A stretch of DNA of 64,000 nucleotides. It comes from Darksidea phi (taxonomy: Eukaryota; Ascomycota; Dothideomycetes; Pleosporales; Lentitheciaceae). Shown one piece after another: positions 11,095 to 21,638 of this stretch. The notes beneath the pieces are model-generated. The model worked only from the letters and a program-made list of their open reading frames with translations, was not told the DNA's origin and ran no database searches. The DNA lies in the NCBI GenBank assembly GCA_030770425.1, contig JASJFT010000033.1, forward strand, positions 62,001 through 126,000, given 5' to 3'. Position 1 is the first letter of the stretch, and each line of letters begins with the position of its first letter. The translations under genes were made by a program, and so were the position numbers.

Positions 11095-12937
11095 ATGTTG
11101 TGGGTTGAACTGCCGCAGGTCACTACGGCACACAACATTGCCATTCTGGTGGTAGTCTTCGTTGTCTATTGCTTTGGCCTCGTTGTTTATCGCCTGTTTT
11201 TGTGCTCATTGGCAAAATTTCCCGGGCCCAAAATCGCGGCTTCAACTTTCAGGTACGGGGCGATCGAGACTATTAGTACACAGCATAGACTGACAACGTC
11301 ATCAGTTACCAATTCTGGCACGATGTTGTGTGTCGAGGGCAATACATCTGGGTTGTCCAGTCAATTCACGCCAAGTACGGTCCCATAGTCCATATCAATC
11401 CTTACGAAATCCACATCAGCGATCCTTCGTTTTATGACACGCTGTACGCTTCTGGAGGAGTTCAGAGGAAGAAGAATAAGTGGGCATGGGATACGGTGAG
11501 CATGAGAAAGCCACAGGTTCACTTTGTGCCCTTACTGACGAGCTCTATTCTCCGATATAGGTAGGAGCAGCCGGAGTTGCTGATTCAACGCTATCGACAA
11601 TCGACCATGACCTCCATAGAGTGCGGCATTCGGCCATTGCGCCTTTCTTCTCTTCTCAGAACGTGCGGAAACTTGAGCTCGTTATACAGGCAAAAGTAGA
11701 CCTCTTGTTCCGTAGGCTCGCTGCCTTCAAGGGCGTGCTAGGCGATATAAACTTATCACACCCCTTTTCCGCTTTCACCAATTGTAGATCCTACCCTGAT
11801 GCCTACCTTGCTATAGCTTTGTGTATACATGGCATAGATGTCATAATGGAATACAGTTTTGCCAGATCCTTTCATCGTCTGGAGGCACCCGACTTTGACC
11901 CCAGCTACAAAAAAGCTAGTCATAAGAGTGTACTGATGGCACAAATCGCCAAACACCTACGCTTTTTGACGTGGATCGCTAAGGCACTGCTCTGCTTGCC
12001 GGAGTCGTTGGCTGAAAAGTTGGGACCAAATTTCCGCATGTTCTTGTTTGAGCGCAGGGTAGGTCTTTCCCCGTCCCCAGACTTCTGATAATATCCATAC
12101 CCCCTTCCAAATTAGCCCATGCGCTGATTTACCATAATTGCGTGCAGCAATTGTTTGGAGAAATCGAGGCCCTCAAACGAGAGTCGACCGCCACCGGCCC
12201 AGATTCCGCCCACGTAACTGTATTCCGGGAGCTGTTGGACAGTAAACTACCCAGTTCAGAGAAAGAGGTACAACGCTTGGCAGCTGATGCCCAGGTCCTT
12301 GTCAGTGCCCGGGAGCGAAATGACGGCCAGAGCACTGACGTTTGCAACGTATTCACTGTTGACTTTGCCAGATGTCCTTACTGCCCTCAAACTAGAATTG
12401 GAAGCCGCGATCCCCAGCACAGATCCTGCAGAAAGAATATCTCTCGCCCAGATTCAACATCTGCCGTACCTATCAGGCGTTATTAAGGAGAGTTTGAGGC
12501 TCTCTTACGGTGTAGTCGGCCGCTTAGCACGTGTCTGGCCGAAGGAGGATATGCAGTTTCGCGAATGGACCATACCTGCCGGAACAGCGGTCAGCATGAC
12601 ATCCTACGACGTTCATCACGATGAGTCGATCTTTTCGCACTCTTTCGACTTCAAGCCCGAGCGCTGGGTTGGTAATCCTGGGCTCGAAAGGTATTTGGTG
12701 TCCTTCGGCAAGGGCACCGGGCAGTGCCTAGGAATGAATTTGGCATATGCGGAAATGTATTTGACACTGGCGAGACTGTTTCGGTGGTTTGGCTCCGGTG
12801 CTGTTCGTTCTGGTGGAGACGTGGGTATGCTGGAGCTTTTTGAGACGGACGAAAGTGATATCAAGATGGTGGCGGAGGCCTTGGTGCCCTTTATGAAAAA
12901 GGGATCGACGGGCGTTAGAGCTGTCATTTCACCTTGA
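11095..12937 (+). pseudogene. Cytochrome P450 monooxygenase with a one-base frameshift, 5 exons
   Basis: Exons: 11095-11252, 11306-11495, 11561-11783, 11838-12058, 12148-12937. There is an N-terminal membrane anchor, then the proline-rich hinge FPGPK. The ExxR helix ESLR and the FKPERW motif are present. Within exon 5 the reading frame changes inside CCCGGG at 12308-12313. One extra base there is exactly what is needed to connect the upstream frame to the I-helix motif AG-S-E-x-T, and without it the gene closes at 526 aa, normal for the family. The heme loop reads FGKGTGQCLG, where the conserved Arg two residues before the Cys is Gly. Either the gene is decaying or one base is a sequencing error, and the Arg loss argues for decay. 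Its likely former role was oxidative tailoring of the polyketide. The fourth intron candidate (11784-11837) is 54 bp and stop-free. Confidence 0.82.
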
Positions 12938-13167
12938 TCATACGTGGTACACTAAGTTCTACGTTATCCCTGTAGCTTGGGCCTCGGTGACCGGAAGATT
13001 GGCAGACTGCAAGTTAGCACAGATTAGTGTAATACGACGTCCCGTTTACATATTCCAGCTGTCACTATGAGTCATGAACATCATGATAGATAAGAGATTA
13101 GGTAAAGCCGATTTTCCATACATCTTTCGTCACCGGTTTAGACGCCCTAGTCCATCTGGCAGCAAAT

Positions 13168-14681
13168 CTAAGAGTTGTTTCTAAGGATGTCCTTTACCTC
13201 TTGGATTGACGCTGTCAACTGCCTCTCGCGAGACTCAATGCCGTTCAGAATAGAGTCAAACATGACCGACATCGTTCGCACCGTCCCACCATCCTCGGCT
13301 CGGCCGAGGTCGTCCATCCTTCTCGCTCGAAGCGCATTCTGTCCCGACCGTGCATGGAACTCGTTCCGTGTATAGCTCATTGACGAGCCTACGGGTTCGT
13401 TATTTGGAGACGCGCAGAGCTGCACGACGGCTCGGAGACGCCCGATCATATCTTGGGTGACATGGAGGAGAAGAGAGATGTTCCTGATTGGCGATGTCCC
13501 CAGATTGAATTGGCCGATGTTAAGAATGGGAACATTGGTGAGCGATGAAGCAGACGCGGATGCAGTGGATGGAGTACTCAAGTTTCGGCGCACTGAAGAG
13601 GAGCCAGTGTCGCGGGCTGTCTGCTCGGCTTGGTCATAAAAAGACATCACCTGGACTTCGTAGATTTCGAGGAGGCAGACGTAACAGCTTAGCACGAGTA
13701 ATGATGTGGACTCATCACCGAGAACACACGAGTTGCCCCGAACGGCATCGCCACGAGCATTTGTGCGGCATCCGAATGGATGTCCGTACGCTGTCTCGTG
13801 GGTCGCTTGATGATGAAGCGCTTCAATGACAGCCACGAGGTCATCAGTCGCCATAAACGTGTCCTCTATAGTAGTCCGAGGCGACCTTGCATCGTCGAAA
13901 TCTCGCGCATCTCCGCCCTTGGACGAATTTGAGATCTTCTGCAGCGTCAATTGTAGGCCCAGCAGTCTTTGAAAAGGAGTGTTGTGTGTCGTAGAATTGG
14001 AGTTCAAGATCAGATTCTTGCCACTGTCCGTCACAGGCGTAGTAGGGGCCGTAAGGTTTGGGCCTGCCTGTGGGCGTCTCAATAACGGGCCACAATTTGC
14101 TTCCGTTTGCATTGGGACGTCCAAAGCGGTCATGCTGTGATTGCTTGAATGGGTGAGCTGTGAATCATTTGGCGTAGTGGACATTAAATCATCAAAGGTC
14201 ATGTCCGGATGCCACAGCGATTGAGGATGGCAGTCAAGTGTCTGGGGCGTGGCGATGAGATCTTGGAGAGGATCTGTGAAGTTGGATATGTCCAGGTCTA
14301 GTAGAGATAGTCAGCCGCCAAAGTTTGGGTTCTCTTGCAAACGGATATACTAGCCGTCATTCAAGGGAGCATTCGAATTTACGAAAGGTTGCTCAAGTGG
14401 TGATACCTCTCGGCTACTCTGCGGGCCTTCCCGTGGCACCGACTCCTGTCGACTAACTCCAGCCATCCGTTTCTGAGTCTGGTTTCAGAGCTACCGTCAA
14501 CATGTAGGGAAGCAGTACAAACCTTGGGTCTCCCCGGCCTCAGAGCTTCGCTAAAATGGCACTGGAATCCAGATCTTTCGCACCTGGTGAATGAATTGGA
14601 ACTAACCATTTTGTGGCAACGAGACTTCGTGTCATGGCACTTATCACAAGCATCTCTCTTCTTCATCCTAGAACTTCCCAT
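13168..14681 (-). CDS. Cluster-type Zn2Cys6 transcription factor (AflR-like layout), zinc finger lacks one Cys
   Basis: Exon 1 (14681-14523) encodes the N-terminal finger CDKCHDTKSRC, then CERSGFQC, followed by RPGRPK. The fourth Cys that should stand three residues before TRC-type Cys is Phe (SFTRC instead of CTRC). Intron 14522-14479 has GTTTGT and CCAG ends. Exon 2 starts at 14478 and exon 3 at 14297, running to the stop at 13168. The exon 2 donor is uncertain: the canonical GTATAT near 14350 breaks the frame, while GTAGCC at 14417 keeps it. The C-terminal part has the LLVLSCYVCLLEIYEV helix and IRNISLLLHVTQDMIGRL typical of regulators inside PKS clusters. It probably controlled this cluster. 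Loss of a zinc ligand would weaken or abolish DNA binding. Confidence 0.75.
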
Positions 14682-14771
14682 CAGTTGGTATGGTGTGGTA
14701 CGAATCCAAATTGACAGTCATTAAGTATTTATGGTAAGTAGAGCGGCATAGTCAATCACTGAATGGCTTAT
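14682..14771 (-). promoter_or_regulatory. Proximal promoter of the Zn2Cys6 regulator
   Basis: Short region upstream of the regulator start at 14681. No clear TATA box. It is followed immediately upstream by three 15-bp repeats. Confidence 0.4.
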
Positions 14772-14816
14772 CTTATGGCGGGGTATCTTATGGCGGGGTA
14801 TCTTATGGCGGGGTAT
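14772..14816. repeat. Three perfect tandem copies of a 15-bp unit upstream of the regulator
   Basis: The unit CTTATGGCGGGGTAT occurs three times without a mismatch, 91-135 bp before the regulator's ATG. The GGCGGGG core and the promoter position suggest protein-binding sites, perhaps autoregulation, but this is inference. It could also be a simple slippage microduplication. Confidence 0.85.
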
Positions 14817-15089
14817 TCTTTTATGTGGTACAGCTCGCCTCATTACACGGATGCGGCGAGACATGCAGAAGGTTGGTCATTGTCAGATATGGTTTCCGGT
14901 CATGTAACGCTCGGGCCGCATGGCGCCCAGGGCTCGTAAGCCGAACAGGGACATTCTAATCTACGGGTGACGATTAGCGATGAAAGGGACAAAATCAAAA
15001 TTCTGCCGAGAAAACCAAAACTCGCGTGGCGCACATATAAAACCCCCCTCCCTCCCCCCGCGTATTATTATTTAGTATATAATATATAT

Positions 15090-15785
15090 AGTATTAGGCC
15101 CAGTATTAGGCTCAGCAACTAGCTGACATCGAGCTCAGCGGCTGGCCTATATCGAGCCCAGCAGCTGGCTGATATCGAGCTCAGTGGCTGGCCTATATAG
15201 AGCTCGGCGGCTGGTCTATATCAAGCTCAGTATCAGGCTCAGTATCAGGCTCAGCAACTAGCTGATATGGAGCTCAGTAGCTAGCCTATATCGAGCTCGG
15301 CGGCTGCCCTATATCAAGCTCAGCATCAGGCTCAGTATCAGGCTCAGTATCAGGCTCAGTATCAGGCTCAGTATCAGGCTCAGCAACTAGCTGATATCGA
15401 GCTCAGCGGCTGCCCTATATAGAGCTCAGCGGCTGCCTTATATCAAGCTTAGTATCAGGCTTAGTATCAGGCTTAGTATCAGGCTTAGTATCAGGCTTAG
15501 TATCAGGCTTAGTATCAGGCTTAGTATCAGGCCTAGTATCAGGCTTAGTATCAGGCTTAGTATCAGGCCTAGTATCAGGCTTAGTATCAGGCTTAGTATC
15601 AGGCTTAGTATCAAGCTCAGCATTAGGCTCAGCATCAAGCTCAGCATCAAGCTCAGCATCAAGCTCAATAGCTAGCTCAGTAGCTGGCTGATATCGAGCT
15701 TAATAGCTAGCTGATATCAAGCTTAGTAGCTGGCTAATATCAAGCTTAGTATTAAGCTTAGTATTAGGCTTAGTATTAGGCCTAC
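15090..15785. repeat. Minisatellite of 12-bp and related units (AGGCTTAGTATC, AGCTGATATCGAGCTC types)
   Basis: About 700 bp of tandem degenerate repeats. The left half alternates longer units around GAGCTCAGCGGCTGGCCTA with short ones. The right half (about 15445-15670) is roughly nineteen 12-bp units of the AGGCTTAGTATC / AGGCTCAGTATC type. The commonest variation is CTCAG against CTTAG, i.e. CpA to TpA, the RIP direction. The minus strand stays open as a Leu-Ser-Leu-Ile repeat only because the unit length is a multiple of three, so it is not regarded as a gene. Confidence 0.9.
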
Positions 15786-16974
15786 GTATAATTCGCTCCG
15801 CTTTCCAATTCTCGTTTACGAAAGATTGGGTGATTTTACTAATATATCCAAATATAATGAACATGTTCCGAACACGTTAGTACAATAAACACGTTCAGAA
15901 TATATTCTAGCGTAAATCTTTAGATAATAAGGGTAATTTTATAAATATTCTGAACATGTTTAGAACGTATTCAAGCTCACCTAAAATTTTAGCGTTATAG
16001 CGCGCTTAGTCCTAGCCTCTGCCGAGGTAAAAAGTAGACTCAGGCGAGCTACATCCTGCCACACATGCGTCCAGGCCAAGCGTCTGAGGAAAAATGGTTC
16101 CGGTTTGTGTGAGTTTGCGTCACGGCTAGCAGCTATTCTACCTCTCGAGGCAGCGCATTCACTTAATACTAGGCTGTACCTATTAAAATCTATATAAGCT
16201 GTTTCGTATAGGTCGTCATAGTTACCTCCAGCTTTTATCGAATGAGTAGCAGCCATCGCATCGTCAAACTCGCGGAATAACCCAAAAAGGTGACACAAAA
16301 AGGCATTTCGTCCCGAGTACCTTGAAAAGTAAGAAGGTTGTGGGTTGCAGTTATTGCCTGTGGTTGCCTAAGGAAGTACGTAGTATATAAGTAAGGCGCA
16401 TTTCAGATGTACGAAAATTATATTCACACAGTTGCGAGACCCAATGTAGAAGCGGACAAATGTACTCTCGGCTAGCGTCACGCTCCCTGTGGAGGTGATT
16501 TTCCTTGTCTGAAGCTGCGATCCACCGCTCGGGTTGAAACAGGAGGGCGACGGACGAATGTCCTTGTTGTATTTGGGTAAGTGTTAGCTATTACATGTAG
16601 ATTTCTAGGAATCTAGTAGCTGTAAATCATAATGTCGTGAGGAATCCACAGAGAAGCTCAACGTTGACTGCTTGTCGTCAGGCTTGATCTCGTCGACGCT
16701 TGAGCGAGTGAAGGGAACCAGAGGAGCGGCCTAATCTGAATATACGGCTATATTCGAATTGAGGTTTCTACAATGGTGCCTTAATTTTATACGGAACGTC
16801 GAAAATCGTTATGATGATAAGATTGTGATCGTGGTGGAGCTGCACGGGCTAGATTACTAAGCATTCTTAGATCCTTACAATCTCCGTGAGCGTCATGTGG
16901 GAAGCCACCATCACAACAACGATTTCGTGAACACCGCATCTCTTATCCATGGCGGCGCAGGCTCACATTCGGAT
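15786..16974. other. Intergenic with dispersed-repeat remnant and Tay1-like promoter
   Basis: 15800-15980 is AT-rich and contains near-repeats of GAACATGTT/GAACACGTT/GAACGTATT. From about 15981 to 16298 the minus strand has a 105-codon open frame whose first part encodes a dispersed repeat (see 16238-16316), probably a relic. Nothing is recognised in 16370-16860. Confidence 0.5.
16238..16316 (-). repeat. Dispersed repeat family A, copy 1 (encodes CHLF-GLFREFDDAMAATHS)
   Basis: The same sequence recurs at 20924-20975 (opposite orientation, about 52 bp) and at 24938-24998 (same orientation). Read on the minus strand it encodes CHLFGLFREFDDAMAATHS. The third copy lacks 18 bp, exactly GLFREF, in frame. 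Conservation of the reading frame suggests a fragment of a coding element, for example a transposase or a multicopy gene, but the family was not identified. Confidence 0.8.
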
Positions 16975-19314
16975 ATGGAGCCCCGAATAGCAACTCTCTT
17001 GGGAGGCTCAACGCTCGAGCGGGCCACCCCCGAACCCCTGCCCTCGTTGCCCCCGCTGTCAGTTGCCCCACGGCGACCGCATCCCCTCGAACCGGGTGCT
17101 GCCAGTGACGATGCGCGCACGAATCCTGCCCCGCAAGCCAATACGAAGAGACAAAAGACGAGCGTTCCCATCGCGGGGGTCCTAAATTCCGAAACATCCA
17201 CACCGAGTAGCGTCCAAACCGTACCGGCGGTCGCGACGTCGTCCCTCCCTCCCTTCAGCGGGCGGCTCAGTGATTTGCTTTTGGACCCGTCACAGCAACA
17301 CTCAAACAAGCGGAGAAGGGTGGACGAACAAACGGCGCCGCCAGCATTGACGGGTCCTGAGATCAACCCTCTGACGCTGCCGAAGCCGCCTCAGCTGCCC
17401 AAGAAACCCGCAAAGCGGCCCAGGATACCGCCGTTGCTCCAGGGCTTGCATCAGCCGCCTCCCTTGCCGGAGGGCCGGCTGTTCCCACCGATAACAGGCG
17501 AGGGCGGCGGTTTTGGCAGGAACATTGGGGACAGAGTTGGCTTGCGCAGTCCGGTGAGGCCGGATAGGAGTAACGAGAAGGAGAACGGAGATGCGCTAAT
17601 TACATCCACCAACCAAGACATAGCAGAGGAGGCGAGACAAGATCCAAGAGGAGGGGCAGCCAGGCCTGCTTCAAGGTCCGCGAGCGACAAGGAGAACCAA
17701 GGAAGCACTGCAAAGAGTGCGGGGAACGCAAAGGTTATCAAAGGGAAAGAAACGAAAAAGCGAAAAAAGTGGTCCGAACAAGAAACTAAGGACCTGCTGG
17801 TTGGGGTTAGTAGGTTTGGAATCGGCAGTTGGAAGAAGATCTTGCAGTGTTCAGATTTTGCCTTCAACCAGCGCACAGCTGTCGACCTCAAAGACCGGTT
17901 TCGCACCTGTTGCCCTGGCGAAGGCCTTAAGCTCAAGAGACCAAAGCGTAAGAGCCCTTCGAAGGTTAGCTTCCAAGAGAAACCCCTCGCAACATCGTCA
18001 TCAAGCGCGTCGAATAGTTACAGCTCTTCGGCCCAGGAGGTTCATATATTTGAGCCCCTTACTACCGAACGCAATCCAAGGAAGCCTCGCGGAGAAAGCC
18101 ATAGAAAAGGCCCTGTTGAGTTGGCCGAGATGGGCATTCATGGCCCTTTCGTTAAAAACAAGCGCAGAGAGCGCCGCGAGTTTACCGAAAAGGACGATGA
18201 AAACTTACTGAAAGGCTTCGAGAAGTACGCCTCTTCGTGGCTTTCGATTAGGGATGATGGAGACTTGGGCTTCTCTAGTCGCCACCCCACCGACCTGCGC
18301 GACCGCTTTAGGATCAGGTATCCCGAGATGTTCGCGAAGGCAGGTTATAAACTGAAACCGAAGGATGAGCTGATTTTCAACGAGAAGGAGAAGGAAAAGG
18401 AAGTCGCAGGCGGCCAGGAGTCGTCGAATGCCGGACGAGGCGAAGATGCCCTCGTCGTGCATAAGACCAAAGAGAAGACAACTCCTTCCGACATTCATTC
18501 TGCTACACTGCCTGAGAGAGCTTCAGCAAATTCAAATCTTGGACCTCTTGCATTGCGCGAGCCACTCCACAACTCCTTCCCGGGCCCATTGGAAGATTTT
18601 GCGGACCTCGCTTCGGAGGAAGACGCAGACAATAGCCGGAGCCCGGTCATATTGAACCGGAACATCTTCGAATGGGCTGATGCGAATCCTTCTTCTGTGA
18701 CTTCAGTGACAATGGCAAACCTTCCCGCAGTCACCAGTCTGATGGGAGAGTCTCATCTTAACTTCTTCAATGGAACGGATGGCATGCACATCAATCCAAT
18801 GGCTACACTTAACCTGCCCATGGCTTTGCTTACTAATAATATGCTATCGGTAACGGCCTCACACTCGTCTACGTCCAATACATCATCACGTACTGTCGTC
18901 CAATACCCTTCCAATAATTCCGCTGCGACAGCTTCGACCGGCACTTCCGCTGTTAGCGCTCCAGTCTCAAAGCAATCGATGGACCCGCTACTACGCACGC
19001 CGAATCTCCCAACTATTGTCTTCCCGCATGTGCCAGCTTCGAGCGCAAGAAGCGCGGTTCACAATCTTCCACCGCCTACGAACTTGCTCTCCGGGCTTGA
19101 CGTGGACGTGCGGCCGGATGCACACATGACCGGTATCGTGCTTGACGATACCATCGGGTTCACCTTGACTGCGAATGGGGGCGGCTACGACTCTAATGCA
19201 ACATTAGCGCCTATGATGGGTAGTACAATGGGACGCGGCATACTGAGCACTGAGAGGAATCTTGCCGAAGAATCGCCAACGGAAAGACGAGGTGAAATGG
19301 ATCGTGGTGATTGA
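16975..19314 (+). CDS. TAY1: Tay1/Teb1-like telomere-repeat-binding protein with two Myb/telobox domains
   Basis: Single long exon, 779 codons from the ATG at 16975. The frame stays open upstream to 16861 but has no ATG, only a GTG at 16897, so an upstream exon cannot be excluded. A first Myb repeat at about residues 260-318 has KWSEQETKDLLVGVSRFG and the telobox-like VDLKDRFRTC. A second at about 396-455 ends in the related TDLRDRFRIRYP. The rest is low complexity, rich in Pro and Ser, with basic patches. Two tandem telobox Myb domains are the signature of Yarrowia Tay1 and S. pombe Teb1, which bind double-stranded telomeric repeats or act as transcription factors at telomere-like sites. The symbol is by similarity of architecture and orthology was not tested. 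Confidence 0.8.
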   Translation: MEPRIATLLGGSTLERATPEPLPSLPPLSVAPRRPHPLEPGAASDDARTNPAPQANTKRQKTSVPIAGVLNSETSTPSSVQTVPAVATSSLPPFSGRLSDLLLDPSQQHSNKRRRVDEQTAPPALTGPEINPLTLPKPPQLPKKPAKRPRIPPLLQGLHQPPPLPEGRLFPPITGEGGGFGRNIGDRVGLRSPVRPDRSNEKENGDALITSTNQDIAEEARQDPRGGAARPASRSASDKENQGSTAKSAGNAKVIKGKETKKRKKWSEQETKDLLVGVSRFGIGSWKKILQCSDFAFNQRTAVDLKDRFRTCCPGEGLKLKRPKRKSPSKVSFQEKPLATSSSSASNSYSSSAQEVHIFEPLTTERNPRKPRGESHRKGPVELAEMGIHGPFVKNKRRERREFTEKDDENLLKGFEKYASSWLSIRDDGDLGFSSRHPTDLRDRFRIRYPEMFAKAGYKLKPKDELIFNEKEKEKEVAGGQESSNAGRGEDALVVHKTKEKTTPSDIHSATLPERASANSNLGPLALREPLHNSFPGPLEDFADLASEEDADNSRSPVILNRNIFEWADANPSSVTSVTMANLPAVTSLMGESHLNFFNGTDGMHINPMATLNLPMALLTNNMLSVTASHSSTSNTSSRTVVQYPSNNSAATASTGTSAVSAPVSKQSMDPLLRTPNLPTIVFPHVPASSARSAVHNLPPPTNLLSGLDVDVRPDAHMTGIVLDDTIGFTLTANGGGYDSNATLAPMMGSTMGRGILSTERNLAEESPTERRGEMDRGD

Positions 19315-21638
19315 GCCCATTTGCATAACTTTGATTTTACATATGATACCCAGCAGCTTTAGTGCTCATTTCCCCAGTCGTGTTCTCCGTCTTTTTCTCT
19401 CTTTTCGCGTAAACAACAGGTATCTAACACACATGGGTACCTCTTCTACTCAGAACGAATAGACCACCGGAATCTCGCGCCCTCCATTGACGACCACTAT
19501 CGTTTCGATCCGCGTCTTCCTTCGCACGAGATACATGGAAAGTGGTGTCGGTTGCGTGTTCGTAGGGCGTGCCGACGAAGGTGTGGAGATTAATGTCGGA
19601 CCGACGCTTTCGAGTCGGTTGCAGGCGGCTCCTGATTCGGCGCTGGGTCAGCTGACTTCCTACACTTTCGGACTTTCTTGGAGGTTATCTCTGGGATACC
19701 TGGCGGTGACATTGTCTTCGGTAAAGGGCCCCGGGAGTCAGAGGTCATCATCAAGTGGTCCCCATACCTACGTAGCCCAGAGGTCTGCTTGTTTGATAGC
19801 CAGATGAAATTCGTCCTCCTGCCGGATGAGATGGGACAATAACGTATCGGAGCGTGTGAGAGGCTTGAATCGAGGACCTTGGTACTACTTTGGTTTGGCG
19901 ATAGCTCATTATCAATACAATAACACCCAAGAACTCCGCTATTTATACCGAAGCCGTTGGCTGGGGAAGTGCCTCATGTCATCCGCAAACACTGGGATTC
20001 AGCCTGCGGTACAGGGGGAAAGGTTGTCATAACCCCGCTGAATATGCTGAGGCTCTCGATGCGTATGATTGCACCAGAATCTGTGTCTCGAATTGAAAAT
20101 ATGTGGAAAGACGCTTCTTATTGCTGATGTTTCTTGCCTTGAGGTTGTTAGTTCCGTCTGGAACGCAATGAAACAACACGAGCCTTTCATAGTAAAGTCC
20201 ACTAATATTCTTAATATCGTTGCGCAAGTCATGCTAGGGTGCATATGGACGCTTCTAGCGGAAGAGATAGCGACTGGTAACACAAACTTCATGATAAGCG
20301 AATATGCGTGGACAATTTCCCCGGCAGCGTAGGTCCTGCAGACCTAGTATTAGCTAGTTCATCCGCCCCGGTATTCCTACGAGGGAGTCAACTTAGGAGA
20401 AGAGGAATCGGGTGCGAGATGCTGAAGACGATAGAGCAGGAGGTGTAATGACGTTTCTTTGCATACTTTGACCGAGGCAATTCGTTTGTGCCTCGCTGCA
20501 TCGAACACAATCAAAGGAGTGGAGCACTACGGTACGATTGGACACCACTTTTGATTGAGTATTCGATATAGTGGAGCTCCGTACCTCTTCCGACGAGACT
20601 CTGGATTCTAGCTTCAAATTTGGAGAAAGAAGATCCAAACATTCGATCGCTGCTGTAGCTATGAGCGAGAGAAATACAGTAATACGTGGAACATCCACTT
20701 GTTTCACCTGTCCCATAGATTACGCTATATGGAAAACGGCTTGTGGTAATCGAAACTTGTACATAACTATATAATACAGTAAGCGCGAGAATTGCGTCTT
20801 ACTTTTGAACATTGAGTAATCATGTCAAAAAATAAAGGGGAGAGGAATATCCGGCATATTGGCCGCTGATTCAATCCGTAATCAACCGAGAATGTACAAA
20901 CCTTTGCTATGCACTCGGGGGGCCTTTTTGGGTTATTCCGCGAGTTTGACGACGCGATGGCTGCTACTCATTCGATGAAGATAAAGAAAGCTAGCTATAT
21001 ATTATACTTAACTAAAAGTAGTATTTAAGGTATATAGTAAACTTTGGATATACGTATATAGTATCAATTAGACTCTTAAGTCAGTATCTTATTTTTATTG
21101 TATATACGAGAGCTTTCGTAGGTCTTGGAAAGCGTTGAAGTAAGTTGGTTTGTAAGTCTCGATTTTAGGCATTATGACATTGTATCTTATACAGTTGAAG
21201 CGCGAAGCTAGCCATCGGTTATAACCAGCTCAAAGTCTTCAGCTGACCTTGTCTTCCTATAAGGCCATATAGCTCCGCAACGAAATGACCTATGAGCTTG
21301 GTACATCGCCACTGTGCGATGAAAGCTGTATCTCACCTACGCGCATCCCTCACAAAACTTCGGCTAGGAAAGAAATGCAATCGCCTAATTGATCTAATTG
21401 TGGGAACCAAGAGAATACACTCTATTTGCCCGGGTGGAGAGACGGTGATACAGAAGCAGCTCGTACAGAATGAAGTGATCTACTAATCGCGGCGTATATG
21501 GATAGCAACATGCTAATACATTGTACGTTTAATGAGAGAATGCATCTCATGGGTTCCACTACGGGCGACCCTTACAAATTAGCCTGATTTTTCCATGGAC
21601 ATGCCTGGAAGCACTTTGAGCCCTACAACAAGTTAGTA
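19315..21638. other. Intergenic, 2.3 kb without a recognisable gene
   Basis: Several short open frames on both strands lack family features. An AT-rich stretch lies at about 20995-21090. It contains one copy of dispersed repeat A (20924-20975). No RNA gene was seen. Confidence 0.5.
20924..20975 (+). repeat. Dispersed repeat family A, copy 2
   Basis: Reverse complement of the 16238 copy over about 52 bp. The + strand encodes GLFREFDDAMAATHS, the same peptide as copy 1, and similarity stops abruptly at both ends. Confidence 0.8.

Noticed and set aside
12287..12937. Separate short P450 gene starting at 12287
   Set aside because: It begins within the I-helix and is the continuation of the upstream P450 after a one-base shift.
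15438..15668. Open frame of repeating Leu-Ser-Leu-Ile on the minus strand
   Set aside because: It is a by-product of a 12-bp tandem repeat with no stop in one frame; there is no start context or domain.
15090..15785. CRISPR-like array
   Set aside because: Units are contiguous and degenerate with no unique spacers, and the genome is eukaryotic.
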